The notes: generated by a model not told the origin, from the sequence alone. A stretch of DNA of 5,777 bases from Hungateiclostridiaceae bacterium UBA3934 (GCA_002385815.1 DGEE01000020.1:1-5777), one strand, 5' to 3'. Counted from the stretch's first letter, positions 1 to 5,251 are shown. Numbers and translations: made by a program.

Positions 1-188
1 CCGCAGAAAAATATACCTTTATTTATGTCACCGATTTTGGTGCGGAGAACTTTTCCAAAACGAAAATGCATATCGTCCGGTCTCTGGATGAGGCATTGGA
101 CCTGGCTGCCACTTTGCGCGGCGGGAAACTGACAGGAGACGTTCTTTTGATGCCAAACGGCTCCGTAACGCTGCCGGCATTGACATGA
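1..188 (+). CDS. C-terminal end of a LarA/DUF2088 (nickel-dependent lactate racemase) family protein, 5' truncated by the window
   Basis: An open frame (codons start at position 3) runs from the window edge to a TGA at 186-188, giving 61 residues. It begins AEKYTFIYVTDFG and ends GDVLLMPNGSVTLPALT. The closing pattern, a hydrophobic strand, then MP-x-G-x-x-TLP and a few residues before the stop, resembles the end of LarA-type proteins as I remember them. The preceding stretch (SLDEALDLAATL) looks like the amphipathic helix usually found there. LarA enzymes racemise lactate or related 2-hydroxy acids with a nickel-pincer nucleotide; many homologues have other or unknown substrates. The catalytic His/Lys region lies outside the window, so activity cannot be judged. 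The next gene is on the same strand about 100 bp away, so they could be co-transcribed. That this is a real gene end is fairly safe; the family rests on a short tail. Confidence 0.55.
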   Translation, partial: AEKYTFIYVTDFGAENFSKTKMHIVRSLDEALDLAATLRGGKLTGDVLLMPNGSVTLPALT

Positions 189-192
189 TACT

Positions 193-203
193 GTGATGAT
201 CAC
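193..203. repeat. Perfect 11-bp palindrome after the larA-like stop
   Basis: GTGAT, one G, then ATCAC, starting 5 bp after the stop codon of the larA-like gene. It has no T tract, so it is not an obvious terminator. It could be an operator for the aminotransferase gene, but a palindrome this short may be chance. The remaining intergenic stretch to 283 holds several CCGG words and no convincing promoter. Confidence 0.25.
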
Positions 204-292
204 CGGACTGCCCATGATTGTTCTCCGGGCTGAGTAACGGAATCACATACCGGGACTGAACACCGGAATGACCCACCGAAAGAGTGATGCAA

Positions 293-1546
293 ATGGATTC
301 GATGGAACTGACTGAGCTGTGGCAGCGCTATGAACGATTCAGGAAGCGAGGCCTGAAACTGGATATGTCACGCGGCAAACCTGAAAACGCCCAGCTTGAC
401 CTCTCTGTCCCCATGCTTCGCATGGATAGCGATTTTATATGCGAGGACGGCATCGACGCGAGGAATTACGGCGATACCACAGGGATACCTGAGGCCAGAC
501 GCCTTTTCTCCGAATTGCTCGGTATTCCGGCCAATCAGATAATTGTCGGGGGCAATTCCAGTATAAACATGATCCATGATGCGCTCACGCGGGCACTGCT
601 GTGCGGCCCCATGGAGGTCGACACACCGTGGTCAAAGCTGCCCCGGGTCAGGTTCATATGCCCTGTGCCCGGATACGACTGGCATTTCCATATGTGTGAA
701 ACCCTTGGCATAGAGATGATACCTGTACAGCTCGGACCTGACGGCCCGGATATGGATGCGGTGGAGCGGCTGGTGATGGATCCTGAGGTAAAGGGACTGA
801 TCTGTGTTCCGATGTACAGCAATCCCTCCGGCATAACATTCAGTGACGAAACGGTCATGCGGCTTGCCTCAATGAAAACGGCCGCACCTGATTTCAGGAT
901 AATATGGGACAATGCCTACTGTGTGCACCATCTGTATGAGCATGACCGCGACCACCTCATGAACATCTATGACGCCTGTGAAGCCAGTGGCAACCCGGAC
1001 AGAGTGCTCATGTTCACATCGACATCAAAAATCACATTCGCCGGAGGCGGCATCGCGGCGATGGGGGCAAGTCCTGCCAATATAGCCCGTCACAGTGCGC
1101 TGCTGACTTACCAGCTCGTATGCTATGACAAGCTGAACCAACTGCGCCATGTGCGTTTCCTGCCTGACAAGGCCGCAGTGGAGGCACATATGGCAAAGCA
1201 CGCCGGAATAATCCGTCCAAAATTCGAATATGTACTGGATGTGTTGGAAAAGGAGCTCTCAGGCATAGGTACCTGGAGCCGGCCAAAGGGTGGATATTTC
1301 ATATGCTATTATGCGCCTGAAGGCTGCGCCAGGCGAATCGTGGACCTGTGCCGGGATGCAGGTGTCACACTGACTCCTGCCGGGGCCCCGTATCCCCACG
1401 GGATCGATCCGAAGGACAGTACGATCCGCATCGCACCAACCTTCCCGCCGATGTCGGAGCTCAAATCAGCCATGGAACTTTTTCCGCTGGCAGTAAAAAT
1501 AGCCGCCGCCGAAAAACGGGGTCAGTTGTTCCCGTTCTCAAAGTAG
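293..1546 (+). CDS. PLP-dependent aminotransferase, MocR-like / aspartate aminotransferase Ic type
   Basis: A 417-residue cytosolic fold-type I aminotransferase, close to the usual 420-430. The motifs match the actinobacterial/clostridial aspartate aminotransferase group (Pfam Aminotran_MocR): substrate-region DMSRGKPENAQLDLS near 24-38, RNYGDTTGIPEARRLF near 57-71, GGNSS near 86-90, YSNPSG with Asn177, WDNAY with Asp206 (pyridine nitrogen contact) and Tyr209, STSK with Lys246 as the PLP Schiff-base lysine, DKLNQLRHVRFL near 279-290, and IRIAPTFP with Arg379 as the likely carboxylate-binding arginine. All key residues are present. It probably transfers amino groups between aspartate (or another amino acid) and 2-oxoglutarate; the exact substrate is inferred. 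The start is ambiguous: GTG at 284 extends the frame by three codons, but the only purine-rich stretch (278-284) is correctly spaced, 8 nt, for ATG at 293. The last 8 or so residues exceed the usual family end and overlap the facing ATPase gene. Confidence 0.9.
   Translation: MDSMELTELWQRYERFRKRGLKLDMSRGKPENAQLDLSVPMLRMDSDFICEDGIDARNYGDTTGIPEARRLFSELLGIPANQIIVGGNSSINMIHDALTRALLCGPMEVDTPWSKLPRVRFICPVPGYDWHFHMCETLGIEMIPVQLGPDGPDMDAVERLVMDPEVKGLICVPMYSNPSGITFSDETVMRLASMKTAAPDFRIIWDNAYCVHHLYEHDRDHLMNIYDACEASGNPDRVLMFTSTSKITFAGGGIAAMGASPANIARHSALLTYQLVCYDKLNQLRHVRFLPDKAAVEAHMAKHAGIIRPKFEYVLDVLEKELSGIGTWSRPKGGYFICYYAPEGCARRIVDLCRDAGVTLTPAGAPYPHGIDPKDSTIRIAPTFPPMSELKSAMELFPLAVKIAAAEKRGQLFPFSK
1513..1538 (-). 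terminator. Terminator of the ABC importer operon, with the ATPase stop codon in its loop
   Basis: On the minus strand the sequence reads AACGGG, a 10-nt loop AACAACTGAC, CCCGTT, then more T (five T in a row in total). G·U and A·U pairs can lengthen the 6-bp stem by two pairs into the T run. The TGA in the loop is the stop codon of the ATPase gene at 1522-1524. The whole element lies inside the aminotransferase coding sequence on the other strand. The plus-strand reading has no T tract, so it should act on the importer transcript only. Confidence 0.5.
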
Positions 1547-2316
1547 CGCTCCAGGAACTGCTTTGTACGGTCTTCCTGCGGATTTCCTATGACCTGCTCG
1601 GGAGGGCCATATTCTACAACAAAACCTTCATCCATGAACAGTACATTGTCGGATACCTGCCGTGCAAAGGACATTTCATGTGTTACGATTATCATCGTTG
1701 TCTTCCTTTCGGCAAGCTCGCGGATCACACGCAGCACCTCGCCGGTGAGTTCCGGGTCGAGGGCGGAGGTAGGTTCATCAAAGCACAGTATGTCAGGGTT
1801 CAGTGCAAGTGCGCGCGCTATTGCCACACGCTGCTGCTGGCCACCTGAAAGCTGATGAGGATAATTGTCGAGTTTGGATGAAAGCCCCACACTGTCAAGG
1901 ATGGTTTTTGCATTGCTGATTATTTCCTCATGTATCTGGCTCTTTCTCTCCTTGTAATCAGGGCGTTCCTTAGCCAGCAGCATCCCCGCCAGAGTCACGT
2001 TCTGCAGCGCAGTGTACTGGGGGAAAAGGTTGAACGACTGAAAAACAAGCCCGAAGTGCAGACGCTTCTCGCGTATACCCTTTTCGCTCCTGGACATCGG
2101 ATCAGCGGCATCGAAGATGACTTCACCGTTTACCGTGATGGTCCCGGCATCGGGTGTTTCCAGAAAGTTGAGACAGCGAAGCAGCGTAGTCTTGCCGCTT
2201 CCGGAGGATCCTATTACGGACAGGGTCTCGCCCTTCTCAAGGCTGAAGCTGATATCCTTTATGACTTCGGTATCTCCGAATCTCTTGCTGATATTTTTCA
2301 CTTCAAGTATTGGCAT
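1522..2316 (-). CDS. glnQ: Polar amino acid ABC transporter ATP-binding protein
   Basis: A 264-residue ATPase of the GlnQ/HisP/ArtP group, which binds the cytoplasmic face of the permease and powers uptake. All ABC motifs are intact: Walker A GSSGSGKTT at 36-44, Q-loop Gln93 in VFQSFNLFP, signature LSGGQ at 156-160, Walker B ILCFDEP at 176-182, D-loop SALD at 184-187 and switch His213 in VTHE. VFQSFNLFP and LSGGQQQRVAIARALA are typical of the amino acid subfamily. Length is near the family norm of 240-260, with about 20 residues inserted around 105-135 (LAKERPDYKERKSQIHEE). The ATG is preceded on the minus strand by AGGAGG at 2330-2325 with 8 nt spacing, so the start is firm. It follows the permease stop by 12 bp, in the same operon. 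The 3' end overlaps the aminotransferase gene by 25 bp. The symbol means family, not proven glutamine specificity. Confidence 0.95.
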   Translation of the reverse strand: MPILEVKNISKRFGDTEVIKDISFSLEKGETLSVIGSSGSGKTTLLRCLNFLETPDAGTITVNGEVIFDAADPMSRSEKGIREKRLHFGLVFQSFNLFPQYTALQNVTLAGMLLAKERPDYKERKSQIHEEIISNAKTILDSVGLSSKLDNYPHQLSGGQQQRVAIARALALNPDILCFDEPTSALDPELTGEVLRVIRELAERKTTMIIVTHEMSFARQVSDNVLFMDEGFVVEYGPPEQVIGNPQEDRTKQFLERYFENGNN

Positions 2317-2328
2317 CAGTCAGTCCTC

Positions 2329-2967
2329 CTACACCTTGAAATAGTCCAGCTTGCGTTCCAGCCAGCCCAGAACCAGCGTCAGGACACCATTGAAAACCAG
2401 GAAAAACAAGCCGGTCGAAAACAGAGGCCATATGAGGCCTTGCTTTGTAAAACGCTCAGCGCACATTATGATCTCCGCGATCCCTATCACCCGCGCCAGG
2501 GCAGTATCCTTCGTAAGCGTGATGATCTCATTGCTCATTGGGGGCACTATCCTCTTTACGACCTGCAGAAGTATTACTTTGAAAAATACCTGGGATTTGG
2601 TCATGCCGAGAACTGCTCCGGCCTCATACTGCCCTTTCGGTATGCTTTCTATCCCGCCTCTGTATATTTCAGACAGATAGGCTGCATAGTTGACGACAAA
2701 AGCGATGATAGCCGCTGTCATCCTGGACTTCATCGGAACACCGAACAGCAGCCCGGGAGAATACAGTACCACGAACAACTGCAGCATCAGCGGTGTTCCG
2801 CGTATTATCCACACAAATGTCCTGACCAGCCACCTGAGAGGCCTGAACTTCGACATTGATCCGAAGGTGATCACAAGCCCCAGTGGTATGGACATCACCA
2901 GAGTCAGGATGAACAGCCTGATATTGAGCCAGAATCCTTCGAAGAGCGATGCTATATATATATTCAT
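2329..2967 (-). CDS. glnP: Polar amino acid ABC transporter permease (HisM/GlnP type)
   Basis: A 212-residue inner membrane protein of the HisMQ family. Hydrophobic segments lie near 14-36, 52-75, 84-104 and 180-203, with a more amphipathic segment near 130-145; the usual layout is five helices with the N-terminus outside. RGTPLMLQLF at 56-65 and EIYRGGIESIPKGQYEAGAVLGM at about 100-122 are hallmark stretches; the latter begins the EAA loop that docks on the ATPase. Here the loop reads EAG for EAA and LLQ for the common LPQ, mild deviations. With only one permease in the operon, a homodimeric channel is likely. The ATG has GGAGG at 2978-2974 with 6 nt spacing. The TAG stop overlaps the ATPase ribosome binding site by 2 bp, consistent with coupled translation. 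Glutamine specificity is not established. Confidence 0.94.
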   Translation of the reverse strand: MNIYIASLFEGFWLNIRLFILTLVMSIPLGLVITFGSMSKFRPLRWLVRTFVWIIRGTPLMLQLFVVLYSPGLLFGVPMKSRMTAAIIAFVVNYAAYLSEIYRGGIESIPKGQYEAGAVLGMTKSQVFFKVILLQVVKRIVPPMSNEIITLTKDTALARVIGIAEIIMCAERFTKQGLIWPLFSTGLFFLVFNGVLTLVLGWLERKLDYFKV

Positions 2968-2992
2968 ACCGTTCCTCCGAATAATGATGAAA

Positions 2993-3022
2993 TCTCCACC
3001 GGGTCACAAGACCCGATGGAGA
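2993..3022 (-). promoter_or_regulatory. Intercistronic hairpin between binding protein and permease genes
   Basis: On the minus strand this forms a 12-bp stem, TCTCCATCGGGT and ACCCGGTGGAGA, around the loop CTTGTG. One pair is U·G in the minus-strand RNA but C·A on the plus strand, so only the operon transcript folds without a break. No long T tract follows (TTTCATCATT), so it is more likely an mRNA stabiliser or partial attenuator than a full terminator. Such elements are known to raise binding-protein levels over permease levels in ABC importers. A second small stem, CCAGT/ACTGG at 3027-3040, lies just upstream in the transcript. Confidence 0.6.
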
Positions 3023-3049
3023 CTTCCCAGTGACAACTGGAAAATTTGT

Positions 3050-3886
3050 TTACTCCAGAAGGACACCCTCCAGGCCGTAACGTGCAGCAATGTCTGCAAA
3101 TGTCCCGTCATCCATGAGCTCTTTGAGCACTTTGTTGATCTGTTCGGTCATGTCACTGCCTTTGCGGAAAGCGATGCCCAACTGCTGGGCTCCGAAGTTG
3201 TTGTCCATATTTGTCACCAGATCCTCAAAATCGGTACCCGGCCCAACATTGTAAACAGCAAGTATTGAGTCAACAACAGCCAAATCGGCCGTGCCGGATT
3301 TTACCTCCATCAGCGCTTTTGCCATGGAATCTGCAGGCACATATTCGCAGTTTGCAAAGAATTCTTTGGCTGACACGTCCTCAGTACCATCATCGGCGAT
3401 CGTGCCCAGGATCTTGCCTTCTCCTGTTGATCCTGCTTCTGCCGTCAATATGAGACCGTCCACATTAGCCAGGATCTCAGCCTCTCTGTCAGCTTTCACA
3501 ACGATGGCCTGTTCATTGTTCATATAAGGAATTGAGATGCTCATGTTTTCTTTGCGCTCTTCAGTGATGCACATGCCGTTCCATATGCAGTCTATGTTCT
3601 TTGAATTGAGCTCCACTTCTTTGGAGTCCCAGTTGATCTCAATAAATTCAGCTTTCAATCCGAGCTTCTCACAGACGACCTCGGCCAATTCGGTGTCAAA
3701 ACCGATAAGCTTGCCGTTTTCATCATAGAAGTTCATGGGCGGATATTGTGTGATACCGATCACCAGGGTACCCTTATCCTTTATGTACTTGTAATCGGAA
3801 TCGCTCTTAGATGAACACCCCGGAAGTATCACCGCCAGCATCAGCAGTGCAAGAATCAGTGAAATCGACTTTATCGTCTTTCTCAT
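3050..3886 (-). CDS. glnH: Polar amino acid ABC transporter substrate-binding lipoprotein
   Basis: A 278-residue extracellular solute-binding protein (SBP_bac_3 type), first gene of the importer operon. It has a lipoprotein signal: MRKTIK, a hydrophobic core at about 8-21, then a lipobox L-P-G-C with Cys24 as the lipidated residue, followed by a polar linker SSKSDSD. The ligand-binding core shows TLVIGITQYPPMNF at 40-53, IGFDTELA at 61-68, IWNGMCITEERKE at 101-113 with Arg111 as the probable carboxylate ligand, AGSTGE at 151-156, and AVVDS with Asp206 as a likely amino-group contact. These residues indicate an alpha-amino acid, but the side-chain specificity cannot be read with confidence. 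The frame is open upstream to 3934; ATG 3886 is chosen because AGGGGG (3900-3895) sits 8 nt before it and the signal peptide begins there. The permease starts 82 bp downstream, with a hairpin between. Confidence 0.94.
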   Translation of the reverse strand: MRKTIKSISLILALLMLAVILPGCSSKSDSDYKYIKDKGTLVIGITQYPPMNFYDENGKLIGFDTELAEVVCEKLGLKAEFIEINWDSKEVELNSKNIDCIWNGMCITEERKENMSISIPYMNNEQAIVVKADREAEILANVDGLILTAEAGSTGEGKILGTIADDGTEDVSAKEFFANCEYVPADSMAKALMEVKSGTADLAVVDSILAVYNVGPGTDFEDLVTNMDNNFGAQQLGIAFRKGSDMTEQINKVLKELMDDGTFADIAARYGLEGVLLE

Positions 3887-3967
3887 ATCAAGTTCCCCCT
3901 CACAAAATTTTGACCATTTTATCCGATTTATCACATTGTCACTTCACTGTGCTAAATCAATGATATA

Positions 3968-3996
3968 TTTATACCACAGCTTTGATATAAAATCAA
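3968..3996 (-). promoter_or_regulatory. Sigma-A-type promoter of the amino acid importer operon
   Basis: On the minus strand, TTGATT (3996-3991), a spacer of exactly 17 bp, then TATAAA (3973-3968). This predicts a start near 3961 and a leader of about 75 nt before the lipoprotein ATG. The inverted repeat TTGAT-N5-ATCAA (3982-3996) covers the -35 box, and a smaller one, ATCA-A-TGAT (3956-3964), sits at the predicted start, so a repressor site is possible. Confidence 0.65.
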
Positions 3997-4068
3997 GCGC
4001 CATTCTCCATATTTTATTTTTCTGTTTCAGCGATGTTTGCAGTTAAATTGTCGATTTCCTCATATTGC

Positions 4069-4100
4069 TTGTCGATGGGTTCGAATCCCAGGCACGCCGA
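4069..4100 (+). pseudogene. tRNA-like 3' fragment (T arm plus 3' acceptor strand)
   Basis: GGGTTCGAATCCC at 4078-4090 is a consensus T arm: the 7-nt loop TTCGAAT with GGG/CCC extended by T-A to four pairs; the fifth pair would be A·G. It is followed by GCACGCC (4092-4098), the right length for the 3' acceptor strand, then G and A, with no CCA. The matching 5' strand GGCGTGC is absent in the 80 bp upstream, and no D arm or anticodon arm can be built there. It is therefore a fragment, not a gene. The 8-bp word TTGTCGAT occurs at 4048-4055 and again at 4069-4076 leading into the fragment. It may be a decayed tRNA or an attachment-site copy of a tRNA 3' end. The parent tRNA is not identifiable, and chance resemblance is not excluded. 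Confidence 0.45.
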
Positions 4101-4140
4101 TAAGATACAATAAGTTTCGCAAATGCATAAAAGACCGATA

Positions 4141-4172
4141 AAAATGAGATGCCAGAACAGGCATGTCATTTT
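4141..4172. terminator. Weak terminator-like hairpin
   Basis: AAAATGA, G, ATGCC, loop AGAACA, GGCAT, G, TCATTTT: a 12-pair stem with one G·G mismatch. It has A/T ends, so either strand yields a U-rich 3' side (minus strand continues CATTTTTATC). For minus-strand RNA it lies beyond the main terminator at 4191-4221 and could be a back-up stop; for plus-strand RNA it lies ahead of that terminator. Confidence 0.4.
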
Positions 4173-4190
4173 GTCATGGAAAATAGCAAA

Positions 4191-4226
4191 AGAAGCCTGG
4201 ATCTCAATGATCCAGGCTTCTTTTTT
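4191..4226. terminator. Bidirectional rho-independent terminator downstream of tRNA-fMet
   Basis: A perfect 12-bp stem, AGAAGCCTGGAT and ATCCAGGCTTCT, with a 7-nt loop (4203-4209). On the plus strand it runs into TTTTTT at 4221-4226. On the minus strand it is followed by TTTTGCTATTTT. Its distance of 8 bp from the encoded CCA of tRNA-fMet makes it that gene's terminator. No intact plus-strand gene upstream explains the better T tract on that side; the only plus-strand candidate is the tRNA-like fragment. Confidence 0.85.
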
Positions 4227-4229
4227 GAT

Positions 4230-4306
<77 letters not shown>

Positions 4307-4318
4307 GTATATTCTGCT

Positions 4319-4351
4319 GTTGGATGCCTGCTGCCGCAGCCCTTACCCAAC
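4319..4351 (-). other. Hairpin in the tRNA-fMet 5' leader
   Basis: GTTGG (4351-4347 on the minus strand) pairs with CCAAC (4323-4319), enclosing an inner GCTG/CAGC stem at 4340-4330. It lies between the predicted transcription start near 4356 and the mature tRNA 5' end, so it would be part of the roughly 50-nt leader that RNase P removes. It may only keep the leader from misfolding with the tRNA. Confidence 0.35.
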
Positions 4352-4362
4352 CGCGCTTATAT

Positions 4363-4391
4363 AGTATAACACCGAAATGCGGTTTATGCAA
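4363..4391 (-). promoter_or_regulatory. Promoter of tRNA-fMet
   Basis: On the minus strand, TTGCAT (4391-4386), a 17-bp spacer, then TATACT (4368-4363), followed by GC-rich sequence (GCGCGG) at the expected start, as is common in the discriminator of stable-RNA promoters under stringent control. The rest of the 210-bp gap between the two tRNAs contains the tRNA-Leu terminator and a small CCAGG/CCTGG stem (4433-4448) without a T tract. Confidence 0.6.
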
Positions 4392-4478
4392 GTTTTGTGC
4401 CTACTTTTTTTCAGGCAATTTGTAACAACAGCCCAGGTGTCTGCCTGGATGTGTGCCAGCCATATCCTCTGCACATAC

Positions 4479-4509
4479 AAAAGAGCTTCGGTACAATCCC
4501 AAAACTCCT
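4479..4509 (-). terminator. Terminator of tRNA-Leu
   Basis: On the minus strand, GAGTTTTGG, a 7-nt loop GATTGTA, CCGAAGCTC, then TTTTG. The nine pairs include two G·U wobbles that are C·A mismatches on the plus strand, so it folds properly only in the tRNA-Leu transcript direction. It lies about 9 nt after the tRNA-Leu CCA. Confidence 0.6.
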
Positions 4510-4516
4510 GTATTCC

Positions 4517-4604
4517 TGGTGCCGAAGACCGGGATCGAACCGGTACGGCTTTATGGGCCGCAGGATTTTAAGTCCTGTGCGTCTGCCAGTTCCGCCACTT
4601 CGGC
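4517..4604 (-). tRNA. tRNA-Leu, anticodon TAA
   Basis: A complete 88-nt class II tRNA with CCA encoded (4519-4517). The acceptor is GCCGAAG/CTTCGGC with discriminator A73, as leucine identity requires. The anticodon arm is CAGGA-CTTAAAA-TCCTG, giving TAA, which reads UUA and UUG codons. The long variable arm folds as CGGC/GCCG, and the T arm is ACCGG-TTCGATC-CCGGT. The D arm TGGCGGAACTGGCAGACGCA is typical of bacterial leucine tRNAs. It lies 70 bp after yabR on the same strand. Confidence 0.96.
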
Positions 4605-4622
4605 ATGTATAATAACTACATA

Positions 4623-4651
4623 ATAATAACACCTGCTTTTCTAAAAAGCAA
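4623..4651 (-). promoter_or_regulatory. Promoter of tRNA-Leu
   Basis: On the minus strand, TTGCTT (4651-4646), a 17-bp spacer, then TATTAT (4628-4623), predicting a start near 4616 and a leader of only about 12 nt. The -35 box and most of the spacer lie inside the hairpin that probably terminates yabR. Confidence 0.5.
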
Positions 4652-4654
4652 GTG
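4630..4654 (-). terminator. Probable terminator of yabR, overlapping the tRNA-Leu promoter
   Basis: On the minus strand, CACTTGCTTTT, loop TAG, AAAAGCAGGTG, then TTATTATTATG. The eleven pairs include one U·G that is a C·A mismatch on the plus strand. The T-rich tail is interrupted by A, and the stem is A/U rich near the loop, so termination may be partial. It begins 20 bp after the yabR stop codon. Confidence 0.45.
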
Positions 4655-4674
4655 CCTCAGAGATACAAATGTTT

Positions 4675-5100
4675 CTAGAAATACTGGGTGGTTCTGCGGT
4701 AACCGCTGCTTCCCCGCTTAGACTCAAAGTTCTTTTTGAGGTCATGTATTCTTTCTTCGCTGTCCTTCATGAATTTTGCAAGCCGGTCCTCAAATGAAAG
4801 GTCTTCGCCGCTGTTTCGGCCCCAATCTATTTCGGCAGGGACTCTGCTCGCTCTGCGGGCTTCTTTCGGATCAACTGCCTTTTTGATCGACAAGCTGATC
4901 TTTCCATTTTCAATCGATAATACTTTTACTTTGACCTGCTGATTTTCCTGCAGATGATTCTTTATGTCCGTGACGTATTCCTCGGCAATCTCAGAGATGT
5001 GGACCAAACCAGTCTTCCCATCAGGCAGTTGGATAAAAGCTCCGAAATTGGTTATCCCGGCGACTTTACCCTGAACTATGCTACCAACCTCAACAAGCAT
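4675..5100 (-). CDS. yabR: S1-domain RNA-binding protein, YabR/GSP13-like
   Basis: A 141-residue cytosolic protein. Residues 1-74 form one S1 (OB-fold) RNA-binding domain: VEVGSIVQGKV, ITNFGAFIQL at 16-25 with surface aromatics Phe19 and Phe22, GLVHIS at 31-36, and KISLSIKKA at 67-75. A linker follows, then a conserved charged helix near 102-128 (SFEDRLAKFMKDSEERIHDLKKNFESKRG) and a basic tail. The architecture and the end match B. subtilis YabR, a ribosome-associated S1 protein. It is not ribosomal protein S1 itself, which has several repeats. The start chosen is ATG 5100; AGGAGG at 5118-5113 lies 12 nt upstream, longer than ideal, with a T-rich spacer. A TTG at 5127 would extend the frame but lies upstream of that site. 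It has its own strong promoter and follows divIC as in B. subtilis. Confidence 0.92.
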   Translation of the reverse strand: MLVEVGSIVQGKVAGITNFGAFIQLPDGKTGLVHISEIAEEYVTDIKNHLQENQQVKVKVLSIENGKISLSIKKAVDPKEARRASRVPAEIDWGRNSGEDLSFEDRLAKFMKDSEERIHDLKKNFESKRGSSGYRRTTQYF

Positions 5101-5129
5101 ACAGAAAAAAATCCTCCTTAAATTCAAAA

Positions 5130-5155
5130 AACGGTCAATGCCGTTAAAATGACCG
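5130..5155 (-). promoter_or_regulatory. Two competing hairpins before a T tract in the yabR leader
   Basis: On the minus strand, CGGTCA (5155-5150) can pair with TGACCG (5137-5132), and AACGG (5145-5141 reversed CCGTT partner at 5134-5130) forms AACGG-CATTGA-CCGTT within the same region. The two are mutually exclusive and both end at the T run 5131-5126. They lie between the yabR promoter and its ribosome binding site, so this could be an attenuator or a weak terminator for read-through from divIC. Confidence 0.45.
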
Positions 5156-5180
5156 GCTGCGCTACATTATAAGCAATTCG

Positions 5181-5209
5181 ATTATATAGCATGCAAATTC
5201 TTTCGTCAA
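5181..5209 (-). promoter_or_regulatory. Strong sigma-A promoter of yabR
   Basis: On the minus strand, TTGACG (5209-5204), a 17-bp spacer, then a perfect TATAAT (5186-5181), giving a start near 5174 and a leader of roughly 75 nt. A second TATAAT lies at 5171-5166, 15 bp downstream, with only TTGCAT at a 19-bp distance as its -35. This is the closest match to consensus in the window and implies yabR is expressed independently of divIC. Confidence 0.75.
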
Positions 5210-5220
5210 GCCTGTATTTA

Positions 5221-5235
5221 TGAGGGCTCGAGGGC
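5221..5235. repeat. Short tandem repeat after divIC
   Basis: GAGGGCT occurs twice with an 8-bp period (5222-5228 and 5230-5236), spanning an XhoI-type CTCGAG palindrome. It lies just past the divIC stop. It gives no convincing hairpin with a T tract, so no divIC terminator is called here. Confidence 0.3.
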
Positions 5236-5251
5236 TTAAAGACAAGTTTGG

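Noticed and set aside
180..185. A perfect TTGACA at the end of the larA-like gene as a promoter for the aminotransferase
   Set aside because: No -10-like sequence occurs 16-18 bp downstream; the bases there read CCGGAC.
28..276. Minus-strand open frame over the larA-like end and the intergenic gap
   Set aside because: No ribosome binding site or recognisable motif, and it overlaps the better supported plus-strand coding end.
1930..2859. A 309-codon open frame on the plus strand opposite the ATPase and permease genes
   Set aside because: It is antisense to two genes with intact motifs and firm ribosome binding sites, has no recognisable domain, and its odd composition (many His, Tyr, Gln, Arg) is typical of a shadow frame.
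3903..3912. CAAAATTTTG palindrome before the binding-protein ribosome binding site as a CodY box
   Set aside because: It matches only a half of the CodY consensus as I recall it, and such A/T palindromes are common by chance.
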